Shown here piece after piece: positions 1 to 6,957 of a stretch of DNA of 10,203 bases (the first letter of the stretch is position 1; each line of letters begins with the position of its first letter). The DNA lies in the NCBI GenBank assembly GCA_037131165.1, contig JBAXRO010000068.1, forward strand, positions 1 through 10,203, given 5' to 3'. The translations under genes and the position numbers were made by a program. This stretch comes from WLNJ01 sp037131165. GTDB taxonomy: Bacteria > Actinomycetota > Thermoleophilia > Solirubrobacterales > Solirubrobacteraceae. The notes under the pieces are model-generated. The model made no database searches. It was not told where the DNA came from and saw only the letters and a list, made by a program, of their open reading frames with translations.

Positions 1-591
1 AAACCACTGGTGGTCGACCTCGCCCGCAGCGAAAGCGACAATTCCTGCCCTGCTGTACGCAGACCGATGGAAGCCGGCCAGCCGCTCGCGACTCGCCGCC
101 TTAACCGACTCCCGGGTGCCGGCGATCGGGCGACCGAGCGGGTGCCCTCCGTGGACCCGGAGAGAGACCTCTTCGGAGAGACGGTCGGCGTAATCGTCCT
201 CGATCATCGCCATCTCCTCGAGGATCACGCGGCGTTCGGTGTCCACGCCAGTGAGTCCAGGCCTCGAGACCATCTCGAGTAGCAGCGCAAGCGCAGCCGG
301 CGCATCCTCGGAGGCAACCCTGGCGGTAAGGATGGTCGACTCTCGCGATGTCATCGCGTCGACCATGCCACCCATCGAGTCGAAGGCAACGCTGATCTGG
401 CGGGCGCTCGTCTGCTCCGTACCGCGAAACAGAAGGTGCTCGAGGAAGTGGCAAAAGCCGGCCTCCTCAGGCCGCTCATCCCTCGAACCGACTGCCATCG
501 CCAAGCCGAGGCAGACGGAAGAGGCCGACCCAACCCGCTCGGTGACGGCCCGCAGGCCGCCATCGAGCGTTGTTGCAGTCGTTTCGGTCAA
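1..591 (-). CDS. M16 family zinc metallopeptidase (pitrilysin/processing-peptidase type), 3' end outside window
   Basis: The first 197 codons of an M16 (insulinase/pitrilysin) peptidase; the C-terminal part lies off the left edge. The N-terminus follows the family plan: a GGLRAVTE strand, then GSRDE, then the inverted zinc motif HFLEH at residues 48-52 (H48 and H52 zinc ligands, E51 catalytic base) followed by LLFRGT. About 75 residues later VILEEM (122-127) supplies the expected downstream Glu ligand, so the enzyme looks catalytically intact. There is no signal peptide, so it is probably cytoplasmic. The start is a TTG at 591, 10 nt after the pnp stop. It is chosen because it places the Met about ten residues before the first conserved strand; the in-frame GTGs further upstream would all lie inside pnp. 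No clear Shine-Dalgarno is visible. An M16 gene directly after pnp is common in Gram-positive bacteria; its substrate cannot be told from sequence. Confidence 0.9.
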   Translation of the reverse strand, partial: MTETTATTLDGGLRAVTERVGSASSVCLGLAMAVGSRDERPEEAGFCHFLEHLLFRGTEQTSARQISVAFDSMGGMVDAMTSRESTILTARVASEDAPAALALLLEMVSRPGLTGVDTERRVILEEMAMIEDDYADRLSEEVSLRVHGGHPLGRPIAGTRESVKAASRERLAGFHRSAYSRAGIVAFAAGEVDHQWF

Positions 592-601
592 CAGGTCGGG
601 C

Positions 602-2860
602 TCAGCGGCGATCCGGATCGCGGTCGCGGCCTCCGCGGCCACGTCCGCCACCGCCACCGCCACCACTGCGACGGCGGTCTCCACCGCGGTCGCCGCCACC
701 GCCACCGGCTCCTCCGCCGGCTCCGATCGCAGCAACCTCTTCGACCGACTTGCCGGCGATCGAGGGATCGTCGGAGAGCCTGAGGCCGATGCGTCCGCGT
801 TCGCGGTCCACTTCGACAACTCGGACCTTGATCTCGTCACCCTTGTTGAGGACTTCCTCGACGGTGTCGACTCGATTGCCTGGGCTGACGTTCGAGATGT
901 GCAGCAGTCCGTCGGTGCCCTTGGCGAGCTCGACGAACGCTCCGAACGTCGTGGTCTTGACGACCTTGCCGTCGAACTCGTCTCCGATCTCGACTTCCTT
1001 GGTCATCGAGGTGATCCTGTCGGCCAGGGCATCCCCGAGCGTGCCGGAGCTGGCGTAGATCAGGATCATGCCCTCGTCGTCGACAGTGATCTGGGCGTCG
1101 AACTCCTCCTGGAGTGCTCGGATGGTCTCGCCGCCCTTGCCGATCACGAGGCCGATCTTCTCGGGGTCGATCTTGACCTGCGAGATGCGCGGGGCGTACT
1201 GCGACAGCTCCTCGCTCGGTGCCTCGATTGCTTCGGCCATCTTGCCGAGGATGAACTCGCGTCCAGCCTTGGCCTGCTCGAGTGCATCGCGCAGGATCTC
1301 GAACGTGACCCCGTCGATCTTGATGTCCATCTGCAGGGCGGTGATCCCGTCCTTCGTCCCGGCGACCTTGAAGTCCATGTCACCGAGGTGATCCTCGACT
1401 CCGGCGATGTCGCTCAGGACGATGTAGTCGTCACCTTCCTTGATCAGCCCCATCGCGATGCCGGCGACCGGCGCCTTGATCGGCACGCCGGCCTGCATCA
1501 GCGAGAGCGACGAACCACAGACCGACGCCATCGACGAAGAGCCGTTGCTCTCGAAGATGTCGCTGACCACGCGGACCGTGTAAGGGAAGTCCTCCTGCGA
1601 CGGGATCACCGGGACAAGTGCACGCTCGGCGAGCGCTCCGTGTCCGATGTCGCGACGCTTGGGACCGCGCATGAACCCGGCTTCCCCGACCGAGAACGGC
1701 GGGAAGTTGTAATGGTGCCAGTAGCGCTTCACGGTGTCGAGTCCGAGCCCGTCGACCCGCATCTCCTCGCGGGTGGTGCCGAGCGCGACCGTGCTGAGTG
1801 CCTGGGTCTGACCTCGGGTGAACAGGGCCGAACCATGGGTCCGCGGTGTCACACCGACCTCGATGGTGATCTGGCGGATCTCGTCGGCTGCGCGGCCGTC
1901 GGGTCGAACCTTCTGGACCGCGATCCTGTTGCGGATCATCGACTTCTCCAGCTTGGCGAAGGCGCGAGCCGCATCGGCTGCCTTCTCGCCATGGTCCTCG
2001 GCATCGGCCGGGCCGCCGTATTCGGCGACGATCTCCTGCTCGACCGCCTTGCAGGCGTCCTGGCGCTCGAGCTTGTCGACCACCTGGGTGGCCGCCTCGA
2101 GCTTGGCACCGTGAGAACCCTGGATCTTGGCGTAGAGCTCTTCGTTGACTCCGGGCACGACAACTTCGACCTTGTCCTTGCCGGCCTTCTCGCGAAGCTC
2201 GATCTGCAGTGCGCAGAGCTTCTTGATCGCGCTGTGGGCGATGTCGAGAGCGTCGAGGATCTCCGCCTCGCTGACCTCGCTGGCACCGGCTTCGACCATC
2301 AAGATCGCCGTCTCGGTGCCGGCGACGATGAGATCGAGCTCGCAGTCATCGCCCATCAGCTCCTCGGAGGGATTGACGACGAAGTTGCCTTCGACCTTGC
2401 CGACGCGGACAGCGCCGACCGGCTGCGGGAACGGGACGTCGGAGACCATCAGCGCCGCGCTGGCACCGTTCATCGCGAGGATGTCGTAGCTGTTGACGTG
2501 ATCGACCGAGAGCGGCATCGCCACGAGCTGGGTCTCCCGCCGCCAACCCTTGGGGAAGAGAGGACGGATCGGCCTGTCGATCAGGCGGGCGACGAGCGTC
2601 GCCTTCTCGCCCGCGCGGCCCTCGCGCTTGAAGAACGATCCGGGGATCTTGCCGGCGGCGTACATGCGCTCTTCGACGTCTACCGTCAGCGGCAGGAAGT
2701 CGACATCCCTCTCATTTCCGGCGGTGGCGGTGCACAGCACCATCGTGTCGCCGGCCCTCATCACCACTGCTCCTGAGGCCTGCTTGGCCATCCGGCCGGT
2801 TTCAATGGAGATCTCGGTGCCCGAGATCTCGGCTGAGACGCGCGTCAGCGAGTCTGGCAT
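602..2860 (-). CDS. pnp: Polyribonucleotide nucleotidyltransferase (PNPase)
   Basis: PNPase degrades RNA 3'-to-5' by phosphorolysis as a trimer. With the ATG start (752 aa) the order is: first RNase PH domain (about 5-215) with the FFKREGR and RLIDRPIRPLFPKG segments, a helical domain (about 220-310), the second RNase PH domain (about 320-540) with FESNGSSSMASVCG, a KH domain with GKGG at 574-577, and an S1 domain (about 623-697). The tail from about 712 is rich in Gly, Arg and Asp. The catalytic residues of E. coli PNPase (D486, D492, K494) match D490, D496 and K498 in EDHLGDMDFK. An in-frame GTG at 2884 would add eight residues. I prefer the ATG at 2860 because it gives 23 residues before MAKQ, close to E. 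coli, and because the only SD-like purine run lies between the two starts, although 15 nt is long spacing. It follows the DsbA-like gene and precedes the M16 peptidase. Confidence 0.97.
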   Translation of the reverse strand: MPDSLTRVSAEISGTEISIETGRMAKQASGAVVMRAGDTMVLCTATAGNERDVDFLPLTVDVEERMYAAGKIPGSFFKREGRAGEKATLVARLIDRPIRPLFPKGWRRETQLVAMPLSVDHVNSYDILAMNGASAALMVSDVPFPQPVGAVRVGKVEGNFVVNPSEELMGDDCELDLIVAGTETAILMVEAGASEVSEAEILDALDIAHSAIKKLCALQIELREKAGKDKVEVVVPGVNEELYAKIQGSHGAKLEAATQVVDKLERQDACKAVEQEIVAEYGGPADAEDHGEKAADAARAFAKLEKSMIRNRIAVQKVRPDGRAADEIRQITIEVGVTPRTHGSALFTRGQTQALSTVALGTTREEMRVDGLGLDTVKRYWHHYNFPPFSVGEAGFMRGPKRRDIGHGALAERALVPVIPSQEDFPYTVRVVSDIFESNGSSSMASVCGSSLSLMQAGVPIKAPVAGIAMGLIKEGDDYIVLSDIAGVEDHLGDMDFKVAGTKDGITALQMDIKIDGVTFEILRDALEQAKAGREFILGKMAEAIEAPSEELSQYAPRISQVKIDPEKIGLVIGKGGETIRALQEEFDAQITVDDEGMILIYASSGTLGDALADRITSMTKEVEIGDEFDGKVVKTTTFGAFVELAKGTDGLLHISNVSPGNRVDTVEEVLNKGDEIKVRVVEVDRERGRIGLRLSDDPSIAGKSVEEVAAIGAGGGAGGGGGDRGGDRRRSGGGGGGGRGRGGRDRDPDRR
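645..712. repeat. Low-complexity GCC/ACC triplet tract encoding the PNPase Gly/Arg tail
   Basis: On the + strand the stretch is a degenerate array of GCC and ACC triplets, which reads on the minus strand as GGY/GGC Gly codons with interspersed Arg codons in the last 35 residues of PNPase. The longest uninterrupted part (647-664) alternates GCC and ACC. It is a coding low-complexity repeat and probably varies in length between relatives. Confidence 0.7.
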
Positions 2861-2959
2861 TTCTGCATCACTTGTTCCTTCCACCTGGCGTTTCGGAGAG
2901 CCGGGTGCTTGCTGTTTCTGTCTTTGTCCGAAGTGGGACGAATGGTAGCGGGCCTTGGA
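2861..2959 (-). other. DsbA-like/pnp intergenic leader, with SD-like run and weak hairpin
   Basis: The longest spacer in the window: 99 nt if pnp starts at the ATG, 75 nt if at the GTG. It is noticeably richer in A than its surroundings on the minus strand. A GGAAGGA purine run lies at 2882-2876, 15 nt before the ATG. Just upstream, CACC at 2907-2904 can pair with GGTG at 2885-2882, with an inner CGG/CCG stem (2903-2901 with 2896-2894), which would bury the GTG candidate. I see no convincing -35/-10 pair and no terminator with a T-run. A weak internal promoter or a leader for PNPase autoregulation is possible but not shown. Confidence 0.35.
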
Positions 2960-3472
2960 TCAGGCGTCGCTGCGGGAAACCCAGGCAGCAACGAGACCCG
3001 GGTCGGGCACGCCTTGAGACAGGCTTCCACCGACGAGGAAGCTCGGGGTAGCGGCGACACCCGCACGGATAGCGGAACGAAAGTCTCCCTTCACCCTCTC
3101 GATGACGGCGAACGACCGGCGGTCGGCGTCGAAGGTCTCGACATCGATGCCGAGTGCCTCCGCCCTCTCCCATAGATGCGGATCCTCAAGTCGACCCTGA
3201 TCCATGAACAGTGAGTCGACCATCTCCCAGAAGCGGCCCTGTGCGGCTGCGGCCTCTGCAGCACAGGCGGCCTGCATCGCCCTCGAGTGGGCTGACGTCA
3301 CGGGAAAGTGTCTCAGGCCGAGCCGCAGCGGCTGCTCCCTGACTCGCGACCAAGCCAATCCACATCGGGGACATTCGAAGTCGGCGTATAGGACGACGGC
3401 CGGGTGATCGACCGCACCGCGCAGCCTGTCTGCCGGCCCCGGAGGATCCGGGTCACTGCTGCTGAGGCTCAG
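2960..3472 (-). CDS. DsbA-like thioredoxin-fold protein with CPRC active site (probable CTG start)
   Basis: A DsbA/DSBA-like thioredoxin-fold protein, 170 aa if it starts at CTG 3472. The VVLYADFECPRCG strand-turn puts a CPRC redox pair at C34/C37, followed by a helical insertion with RFWEMVDSLF and a cis-Pro loop in GVAATPSF (P143), as in dithiol oxidoreductases of this family. No signal peptide or lipobox is seen, so a cytoplasmic role is likely. The frame is open from a TGA at 3541-3539, yet the first ATG/GTG/TTG is a TTG at 3358, which lies two codons after the second active-site Cys and would delete it. A CTG at 3472-3470 overlaps the peroxiredoxin TGA as CTGA, the same 4-nt arrangement as rpsO/peroxiredoxin, so I take it as the start. 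A second CTG at 3424 is the alternative, as is a sequence error. It probably works with the adjacent peroxiredoxin, by inference from position. Confidence 0.8.
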   Translation of the reverse strand: MSLSSSDPDPPGPADRLRGAVDHPAVVLYADFECPRCGLAWSRVREQPLRLGLRHFPVTSAHSRAMQAACAAEAAAAQGRFWEMVDSLFMDQGRLEDPHLWERAEALGIDVETFDADRRSFAVIERVKGDFRSAIRAGVAATPSFLVGGSLSQGVPDPGLVAAWVSRSDA

Positions 3473-3939
3473 GCGACCGCCCCGGCGGCGTCGAGGCCGT
3501 CGAAAATCAGGTTCGCGCCGGGCAGCACGCCGGGGTTCTCAGCCTCGTGACTCCAGGCAATCTTGCCGTCGGGGCCGACCACGACGAGGGCGCGCTGCGG
3601 GAAGCCTCCCGGGTGGAGGACGCCGAATGCCTCGCAGGCAGCGCCCTTGGGCTCGAAGTCCGACAGCTGCGGGATGGTTACTCCGAGCTTCTCGATGAAA
3701 GCGGTCTGCGAGTACGGGCTGTCGCACGAGACTCCGTAGATCTGGGCTCCCCGTGCCTCGATGTCAGCCAGGACTTCCTCATAGATGTTGAACTGGTCGG
3801 TGCAGACCGCGCTGAAGGCGAACGGGTAGAAGACGAGGACCGTGGTCTTGCCCTCGAGCTCCGATGGGCCGAAAGTCTCGCCGCCGCCCGTCTTGAGCGA
3901 GAAGTCGGGAACTGCCGACCCTGGTTCGAGGACGCTCAC
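3469..3939 (-). CDS. Peroxiredoxin, AhpE/BCP-like
   Basis: A 156-aa thiol peroxidase of the AhpC/TSA superfamily that reduces hydroperoxides in the cytoplasm. The peroxidatic Cys is C46 in YPFAFSAVC, a variant of the PxxxT/SxxC loop in which Ser replaces Thr; the PFAF spelling resembles the actinobacterial AhpE class. QLSDFEPKG and an Arg at 116 complete the usual active-site neighbourhood. C72 and C102 are further cysteines, either of which might resolve the sulfenic acid; a 1-Cys mechanism with an external thiol is equally possible. The GTG start at 3939 overlaps the rpsO stop as GTGA, and no SD is visible, so translation is probably coupled to rpsO. Its TGA overlaps the CTG proposed for the DsbA-like gene. 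A peroxiredoxin between rpsO and pnp is not part of the E. coli or Bacillus arrangement. Confidence 0.9.
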   Translation of the reverse strand: MSVLEPGSAVPDFSLKTGGGETFGPSELEGKTTVLVFYPFAFSAVCTDQFNIYEEVLADIEARGAQIYGVSCDSPYSQTAFIEKLGVTIPQLSDFEPKGAACEAFGVLHPGGFPQRALVVVGPDGKIAWSHEAENPGVLPGANLIFDGLDAAGAVA

Positions 3940-4205
3940 CGACGGAGGCCGAGTCGCTCGACAAGGGCGCGGTAACCGTCGAGGTCCTTGCGCTTCAGGT
4001 AGTCGAGGAAACGGCGCCTGCGCCCAACCAGCATCAGAAGGCCCCTGCGGGACGCATGGTCCTTCTTGTGGGAGCGGAGGTGCTCTGTGAGGTGGTTGAT
4101 CCTCTCCGTCAGCATCGCGACCTGAACCTCGGTCTTGCCGACGTCCTGAGGTCCGCTGCCGAACTCGGCTGCGATTTCGCGCTTTCTCTCTGAAGTCAGG
4201 TGCAT
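3936..4205 (-). CDS. rpsO: 30S ribosomal protein S15 (uS15)
   Basis: At 89 aa it is exactly the usual bacterial uS15 length. It binds the 16S rRNA central domain early in 30S assembly and forms bridge contacts with the 50S. The family signature is clear: KTEVQVAMLTERINHLTEHL, then HKKDHASRRGLLMLVGRRRR and the YLKRKD end. The ATG at 4205 is the only possible start, since an in-frame TAA lies four codons upstream. No Shine-Dalgarno can be seen; instead the ATG is preceded by the 3' arm of a possible hairpin (separate entry). The gene lies 44 nt after ribF, and its stop overlaps the GTG of the peroxiredoxin. In E. coli and other bacteria S15 represses its own mRNA, and the leader here could serve that purpose. 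Confidence 0.98.
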   Translation of the reverse strand: MHLTSERKREIAAEFGSGPQDVGKTEVQVAMLTERINHLTEHLRSHKKDHASRRGLLMLVGRRRRFLDYLKRKDLDGYRALVERLGLRR

Positions 4206-4206
4206 C

Positions 4207-4243
4207 GGCGCGTTACCGTAGCAGGGCCAAGCCGATTCGCGCC
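4207..4243 (-). promoter_or_regulatory. Possible rpsO leader hairpin abutting the start codon
   Basis: Read on the minus strand, GGCGCG (4243-4238) can pair with CGCGCC (4212-4207) in a perfect 6-bp all-GC stem closing a 25-nt loop, in which a GGC-TTG-GCC mini-hairpin can also form. The 3' arm ends one base before the rpsO ATG, exactly where a Shine-Dalgarno would sit, and the structure fits wholly in the 44-nt ribF-rpsO gap. S15 autoregulatory leaders are known in several phyla with unrelated shapes. That this is one is inference; a chance GC stem is possible. Confidence 0.4.
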
Positions 4244-4249
4244 TGCGCG

Positions 4250-5128
4250 TCAGTTGCCATGCGACTTGCAGACCTCGGCCGCGGCGGCAGAGTCACGGTT
4301 CATCTGGGCGATCAGGTCGTCGACGGAGTCAAACCGTTCCTCCCCACGGAGCCGGCTGAGCATCGCGACATGGAGCTCGGTGCCGTACAGATCTCCCTCG
4401 TAATCGAGCAGGTGGACCTCCAGCAGGACCTCACCCTCGTCCTCAAAGGTCGGGCGGACTCCGAGGCTTGCCACGGCCGGGTGGCCATTGGCAACGCAGG
4501 CGTAGATCCCGAAGGCAGGCACGACGCATCCGGGCTGCGGCCTGAGGTTCGCGGTCGGGTAGCCAAGCTCGCGTCCCCGCTTCTCGCCGTGGCCAACCAC
4601 CCCCCACATCTCGAACGGCCGGCCCAACATCGCGCTCGCTGCCTCCATCTCGCCTTCGGCCAAGAACGCCCGGATCCGACTCGATGAAATCAGGCCGAGC
4701 TCGCCGCTGACGATCTCAGCGACCTTCGTCTCAAACCGGGAGTCGGCCCGAAGTACTTCCGAGTCGCCAGTTGCCTTCGCGCCGAAGCGGAAGTTCGCGC
4801 CAACGCTTACCTCGGTGGCCCCGAGCGCTCCGATCAGAACGTCGGCGATGAAGCGATCGGCGGTCATCCTGCTGAACTCGGTGTCGAAAGTGGCCACAAC
4901 CAATTCCCGGACGCCAAGCGCGGCGATCGCCTCACGCTTCTGTTCGAGCGTGGTCAGCAGCAGCGGGGCACCTGTCGGACCGACTACCGCCCGGGGGTGG
5001 GGTTCGAAGGTCAGAACGGTGTCGCTTCCCTCGATCACGGCCCGGTGCCCGAGGTGGACACCGTCGAACTCGCCGACGGCGACCTTCCGCCGGCGCGATT
5101 CCACCTTGCTGAGCTCCGTTGTGATCAT
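4250..5128 (-). CDS. ribF: Bifunctional riboflavin kinase / FAD synthetase
   Basis: RibF phosphorylates riboflavin to FMN and adenylylates FMN to FAD. The 292-aa protein shows the N-terminal nucleotidyltransferase domain with GEFDGVHLGH (19-28), FEPHP (41-45) and SSSRIR (148-153), and the C-terminal kinase domain with GYPTANL (189-195), GVRPTF (223-228) and EVHLLDYEGDLYG. The segment between GH and FEPHP is only 12 residues, about ten shorter than in E. coli RibF, so the helix after the HxGH motif is trimmed. The reading frame stays open far upstream (to 5485), but that part is antisense-like shadow within truB. I chose the ATG at 5128, 11 nt after the truB stop, because it places the FDG motif at the usual distance from the N-terminus. 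No strong SD is visible. Linkage to truB and rpsO is typical. Confidence 0.96.
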   Translation of the reverse strand: MITTELSKVESRRRKVAVGEFDGVHLGHRAVIEGSDTVLTFEPHPRAVVGPTGAPLLLTTLEQKREAIAALGVRELVVATFDTEFSRMTADRFIADVLIGALGATEVSVGANFRFGAKATGDSEVLRADSRFETKVAEIVSGELGLISSSRIRAFLAEGEMEAASAMLGRPFEMWGVVGHGEKRGRELGYPTANLRPQPGCVVPAFGIYACVANGHPAVASLGVRPTFEDEGEVLLEVHLLDYEGDLYGTELHVAMLSRLRGEERFDSVDDLIAQMNRDSAAAAEVCKSHGN

Positions 5129-5139
5129 CGCCGCGGAGC

Positions 5140-5961
5140 CTAGTCGGAAGGGAATCCGATCACCGACCTGAGAAAACGGTCGTCGCCCACCTCGACGACG
5201 GCGATCAACTCCCCATCGAGGGTTGCGATCGCCTCTGACCGGGGATTGGGCCCCGACTCTCCTTCTCCCAGGGAGGCGATGCGGCCGTGCGCCAAGTGGT
5301 CGGCATCGGCAGGGCCCACCGGGATCTCCGGCATGACCCGCCTGAGAGCATCGACCAGCGCGATCGGCTCGCGTCCCGACGACTCGCCAACGTCGAAGGG
5401 GCCGATCGCTGTGCGTCGCAGCTCCTCGCAGTAGGCGTCGCCGAGATCGGCCACGAGCGAGCGAATGTAGGTCCCTGACGAGCATTCGATCCGGAAGCCA
5501 CGCCGATCATCGCTGCGCCACGTCTCGACGAATGACTCGACCCTGATCGGGCGTTCGGCAAGCTCGACCTCCTCTCCCGCTCTTGCGAAGTCGTAGGCCC
5601 TCCTCCCGCCAACCTTGACTGCCGAGAATGCGGGCGGTCGCTGCATCATCGGCCCCGCAGGCAGAGCCAGATCCCCCACCGGTACGACCCCGGTCTCGGT
5701 GATCTCTCCGTCCCGGTCCCCGGTAGTCGAGACCGCCCCGAACCGGGCCGTAGCCTCGTAGGTCTTGTTGAGGCTCATGAACAGCCTCTGAGTCCTTGTG
5801 GCTCGGCCGATCAACACGATCAACAGGCCGTTTGCGAACGGGTCGAGGGTGCCGGCATGGCCCACCTTCACCCCTCGACCAAATCGTCTCCGCACCTCGG
5901 CGACAAGGTCGTGAGACGTTGGCCCCTCGGCCTTGTCGATCAGCAGGACCGAATCGGGCAC
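5140..5961 (-). CDS. truB: tRNA pseudouridine(55) synthase TruB
   Basis: TruB isomerises U55 in the T-loop of almost all elongator tRNAs. The 273-aa protein contains the catalytic loop GHAGTLDPFANG with nucleophile D40, the KTYEA strand (Y68, equivalent to the stacking Tyr of E. coli), PPAFSAVKVGGRRAYDFARAG (109-129) and SSGTYIRSLVADLG (161-174). The C-terminal region (about 235-268) looks like the short PUA-like end used by many bacterial TruB proteins. The start is GTG at 5961, three bases after the stop of the DHH phosphoesterase; the VLLIDKAEGPTSHD motif begins only five residues in, so no upstream start is needed. No SD is seen, suggesting reinitiation after the upstream gene. Confidence 0.97.
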   Translation of the reverse strand: MPDSVLLIDKAEGPTSHDLVAEVRRRFGRGVKVGHAGTLDPFANGLLIVLIGRATRTQRLFMSLNKTYEATARFGAVSTTGDRDGEITETGVVPVGDLALPAGPMMQRPPAFSAVKVGGRRAYDFARAGEEVELAERPIRVESFVETWRSDDRRGFRIECSSGTYIRSLVADLGDAYCEELRRTAIGPFDVGESSGREPIALVDALRRVMPEIPVGPADADHLAHGRIASLGEGESGPNPRSEAIATLDGELIAVVEVGDDRFLRSVIGFPSD

Positions 5962-5964
5962 CGG

Positions 5965-6957
5965 TCAGGCGACTGTGCTGTTCGCCACCTGATCCGCGAC
6001 AGCAGCTCGGATGAACTCCAGAAGCTCCTCGCGCGGCAGGTCCGAACTGAACCCGGCCGCGCCCTTGTGGCCTCCGCCTCCGCCTTCGCGGGCGATCAGT
6101 GAGACATCGACGCCGTCGCGTGCAGCCCTGAGCGAGATTCGTCGGGTCATCGGATCCTGCTTCGGTTCGCGGATCACTGCTGCGACAGCCGTTCCCTGAA
6201 TTGCCCTGAGGTGGTCGATAACCCCTTCGGACCAGTCGTCCGGAGCCGATGCGGAGTCGAAGTCGTCGCGGGAGAGCCAGGTCAGGGTCAAGGCGCCGCC
6301 TTCGTGCCGCTCGATCGAACTGAGTGCCTTTGCAAGGAGCCGGACGCGCCCTTCCTCGACGCCTTCGTAGATGCGACGGTATATCGGCTCGACCTCGACA
6401 CCGAGCTCGATCAGCTCTCCGGCCATGCGGTGGGCTTCCACCCCGGTGTTCGAGTACATGAACCTGCCGGTATCGGTGATCAGGCCCGCGTAGAGAGCCT
6501 GAGCGGTGGTCAGGTCGATCGTCGCGCCCATGTCGCTCGAGAGGCCCCAGACGATCTCGGCCGTGCAGGAGGCCTCCGGGATCACCAGATTGATGGTCCC
6601 GAACCGAGTGTTGTCGTGGTGGTGGTCGATGTTGACGATCTCGGCACTGCCGGGATCGACGTCGCCGAGCGGGCTGCGCTCATAATTGCCGCAGTCGAGC
6701 ATCACCAGCGTTCGGTCCGCGAGGTCTGCGGGCAACTCGCGCTGGACCTTGTCCCACGAGACGAGAAAGTGGTATTCCTCGGCCGGATCGTCCCCGTCCC
6801 CGATCAGCATCGGGGCGGAGATCCCCAGCGCCTCGAGGATGCGGTGCATGGCGACCAGCGAACCGATGGCGTCGCCGTCGGGGTGCTCGTGGGTCATCAG
6901 CAGCAACGGGCGGGACCCGGTCAGGGCAGCAATGACCTCTGATCGCGAGGCGTTCAC
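5965..6957 (-). CDS. nrnA: DHH/DHHA1 phosphoesterase, NrnA-like (nanoRNase / pAp phosphatase)
   Basis: A 330-aa DHH-family phosphoesterase of the NrnA type, which degrades 2-5 nt RNAs and dephosphorylates 3'-phosphoadenosine 5'-phosphate, using metal ions (activity inferred from family). All the catalytic motifs are visible: motif I HEHPDGDA (H23, D27, D29), motif II DCGN (88-91), motif III DHHH (111-114), motif IV TDTGRF with D162, and the C-terminal DHHA1 substrate-binding glycine run GGGGGH ending at H297. The GTG start at 6957 overlaps the rbfA stop as GTGA and has a good SD (GGAGGAG, 5-nt spacer), which settles it. A position between rbfA and truB is usual for this gene in Gram-positive bacteria. 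Cyclic dinucleotide hydrolysis of the GdpP type is less likely because there is no membrane, PAS or GGDEF part. Confidence 0.93.
   Translation of the reverse strand: MNASRSEVIAALTGSRPLLLMTHEHPDGDAIGSLVAMHRILEALGISAPMLIGDGDDPAEEYHFLVSWDKVQRELPADLADRTLVMLDCGNYERSPLGDVDPGSAEIVNIDHHHDNTRFGTINLVIPEASCTAEIVWGLSSDMGATIDLTTAQALYAGLITDTGRFMYSNTGVEAHRMAGELIELGVEVEPIYRRIYEGVEEGRVRLLAKALSSIERHEGGALTLTWLSRDDFDSASAPDDWSEGVIDHLRAIQGTAVAAVIREPKQDPMTRRISLRAARDGVDVSLIAREGGGGGHKGAAGFSSDLPREELLEFIRAAVADQVANSTVA

Noticed and set aside
239..2776. Very long (845-codon) open frame on the + strand opposite pnp
   Set aside because: It lies entirely antisense to the convincing pnp gene and the start of the M16 gene. 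Its translation is Asp/Leu/Val/Arg-rich without any recognisable domain, which is the usual antisense shadow of GC-rich codon bias.
2861..2959. Promoter for pnp in the longest spacer
   Set aside because: I could not find a believable -35/-10 pair with 16-18 nt spacing; the region is listed only as a leader.
2960..3358. DsbA-like protein starting at TTG 3358 (132 aa)
   Set aside because: This start would remove the CPRC motif and the first strand of the thioredoxin fold, which are clearly encoded in the same frame just upstream.
5129..5485. N-terminal 119-codon extension of ribF inside truB
   Set aside because: The extension is Arg/Gly-rich and overlaps the conserved end of truB in another frame. 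The ATG at 5128 gives a normal RibF N-terminus.
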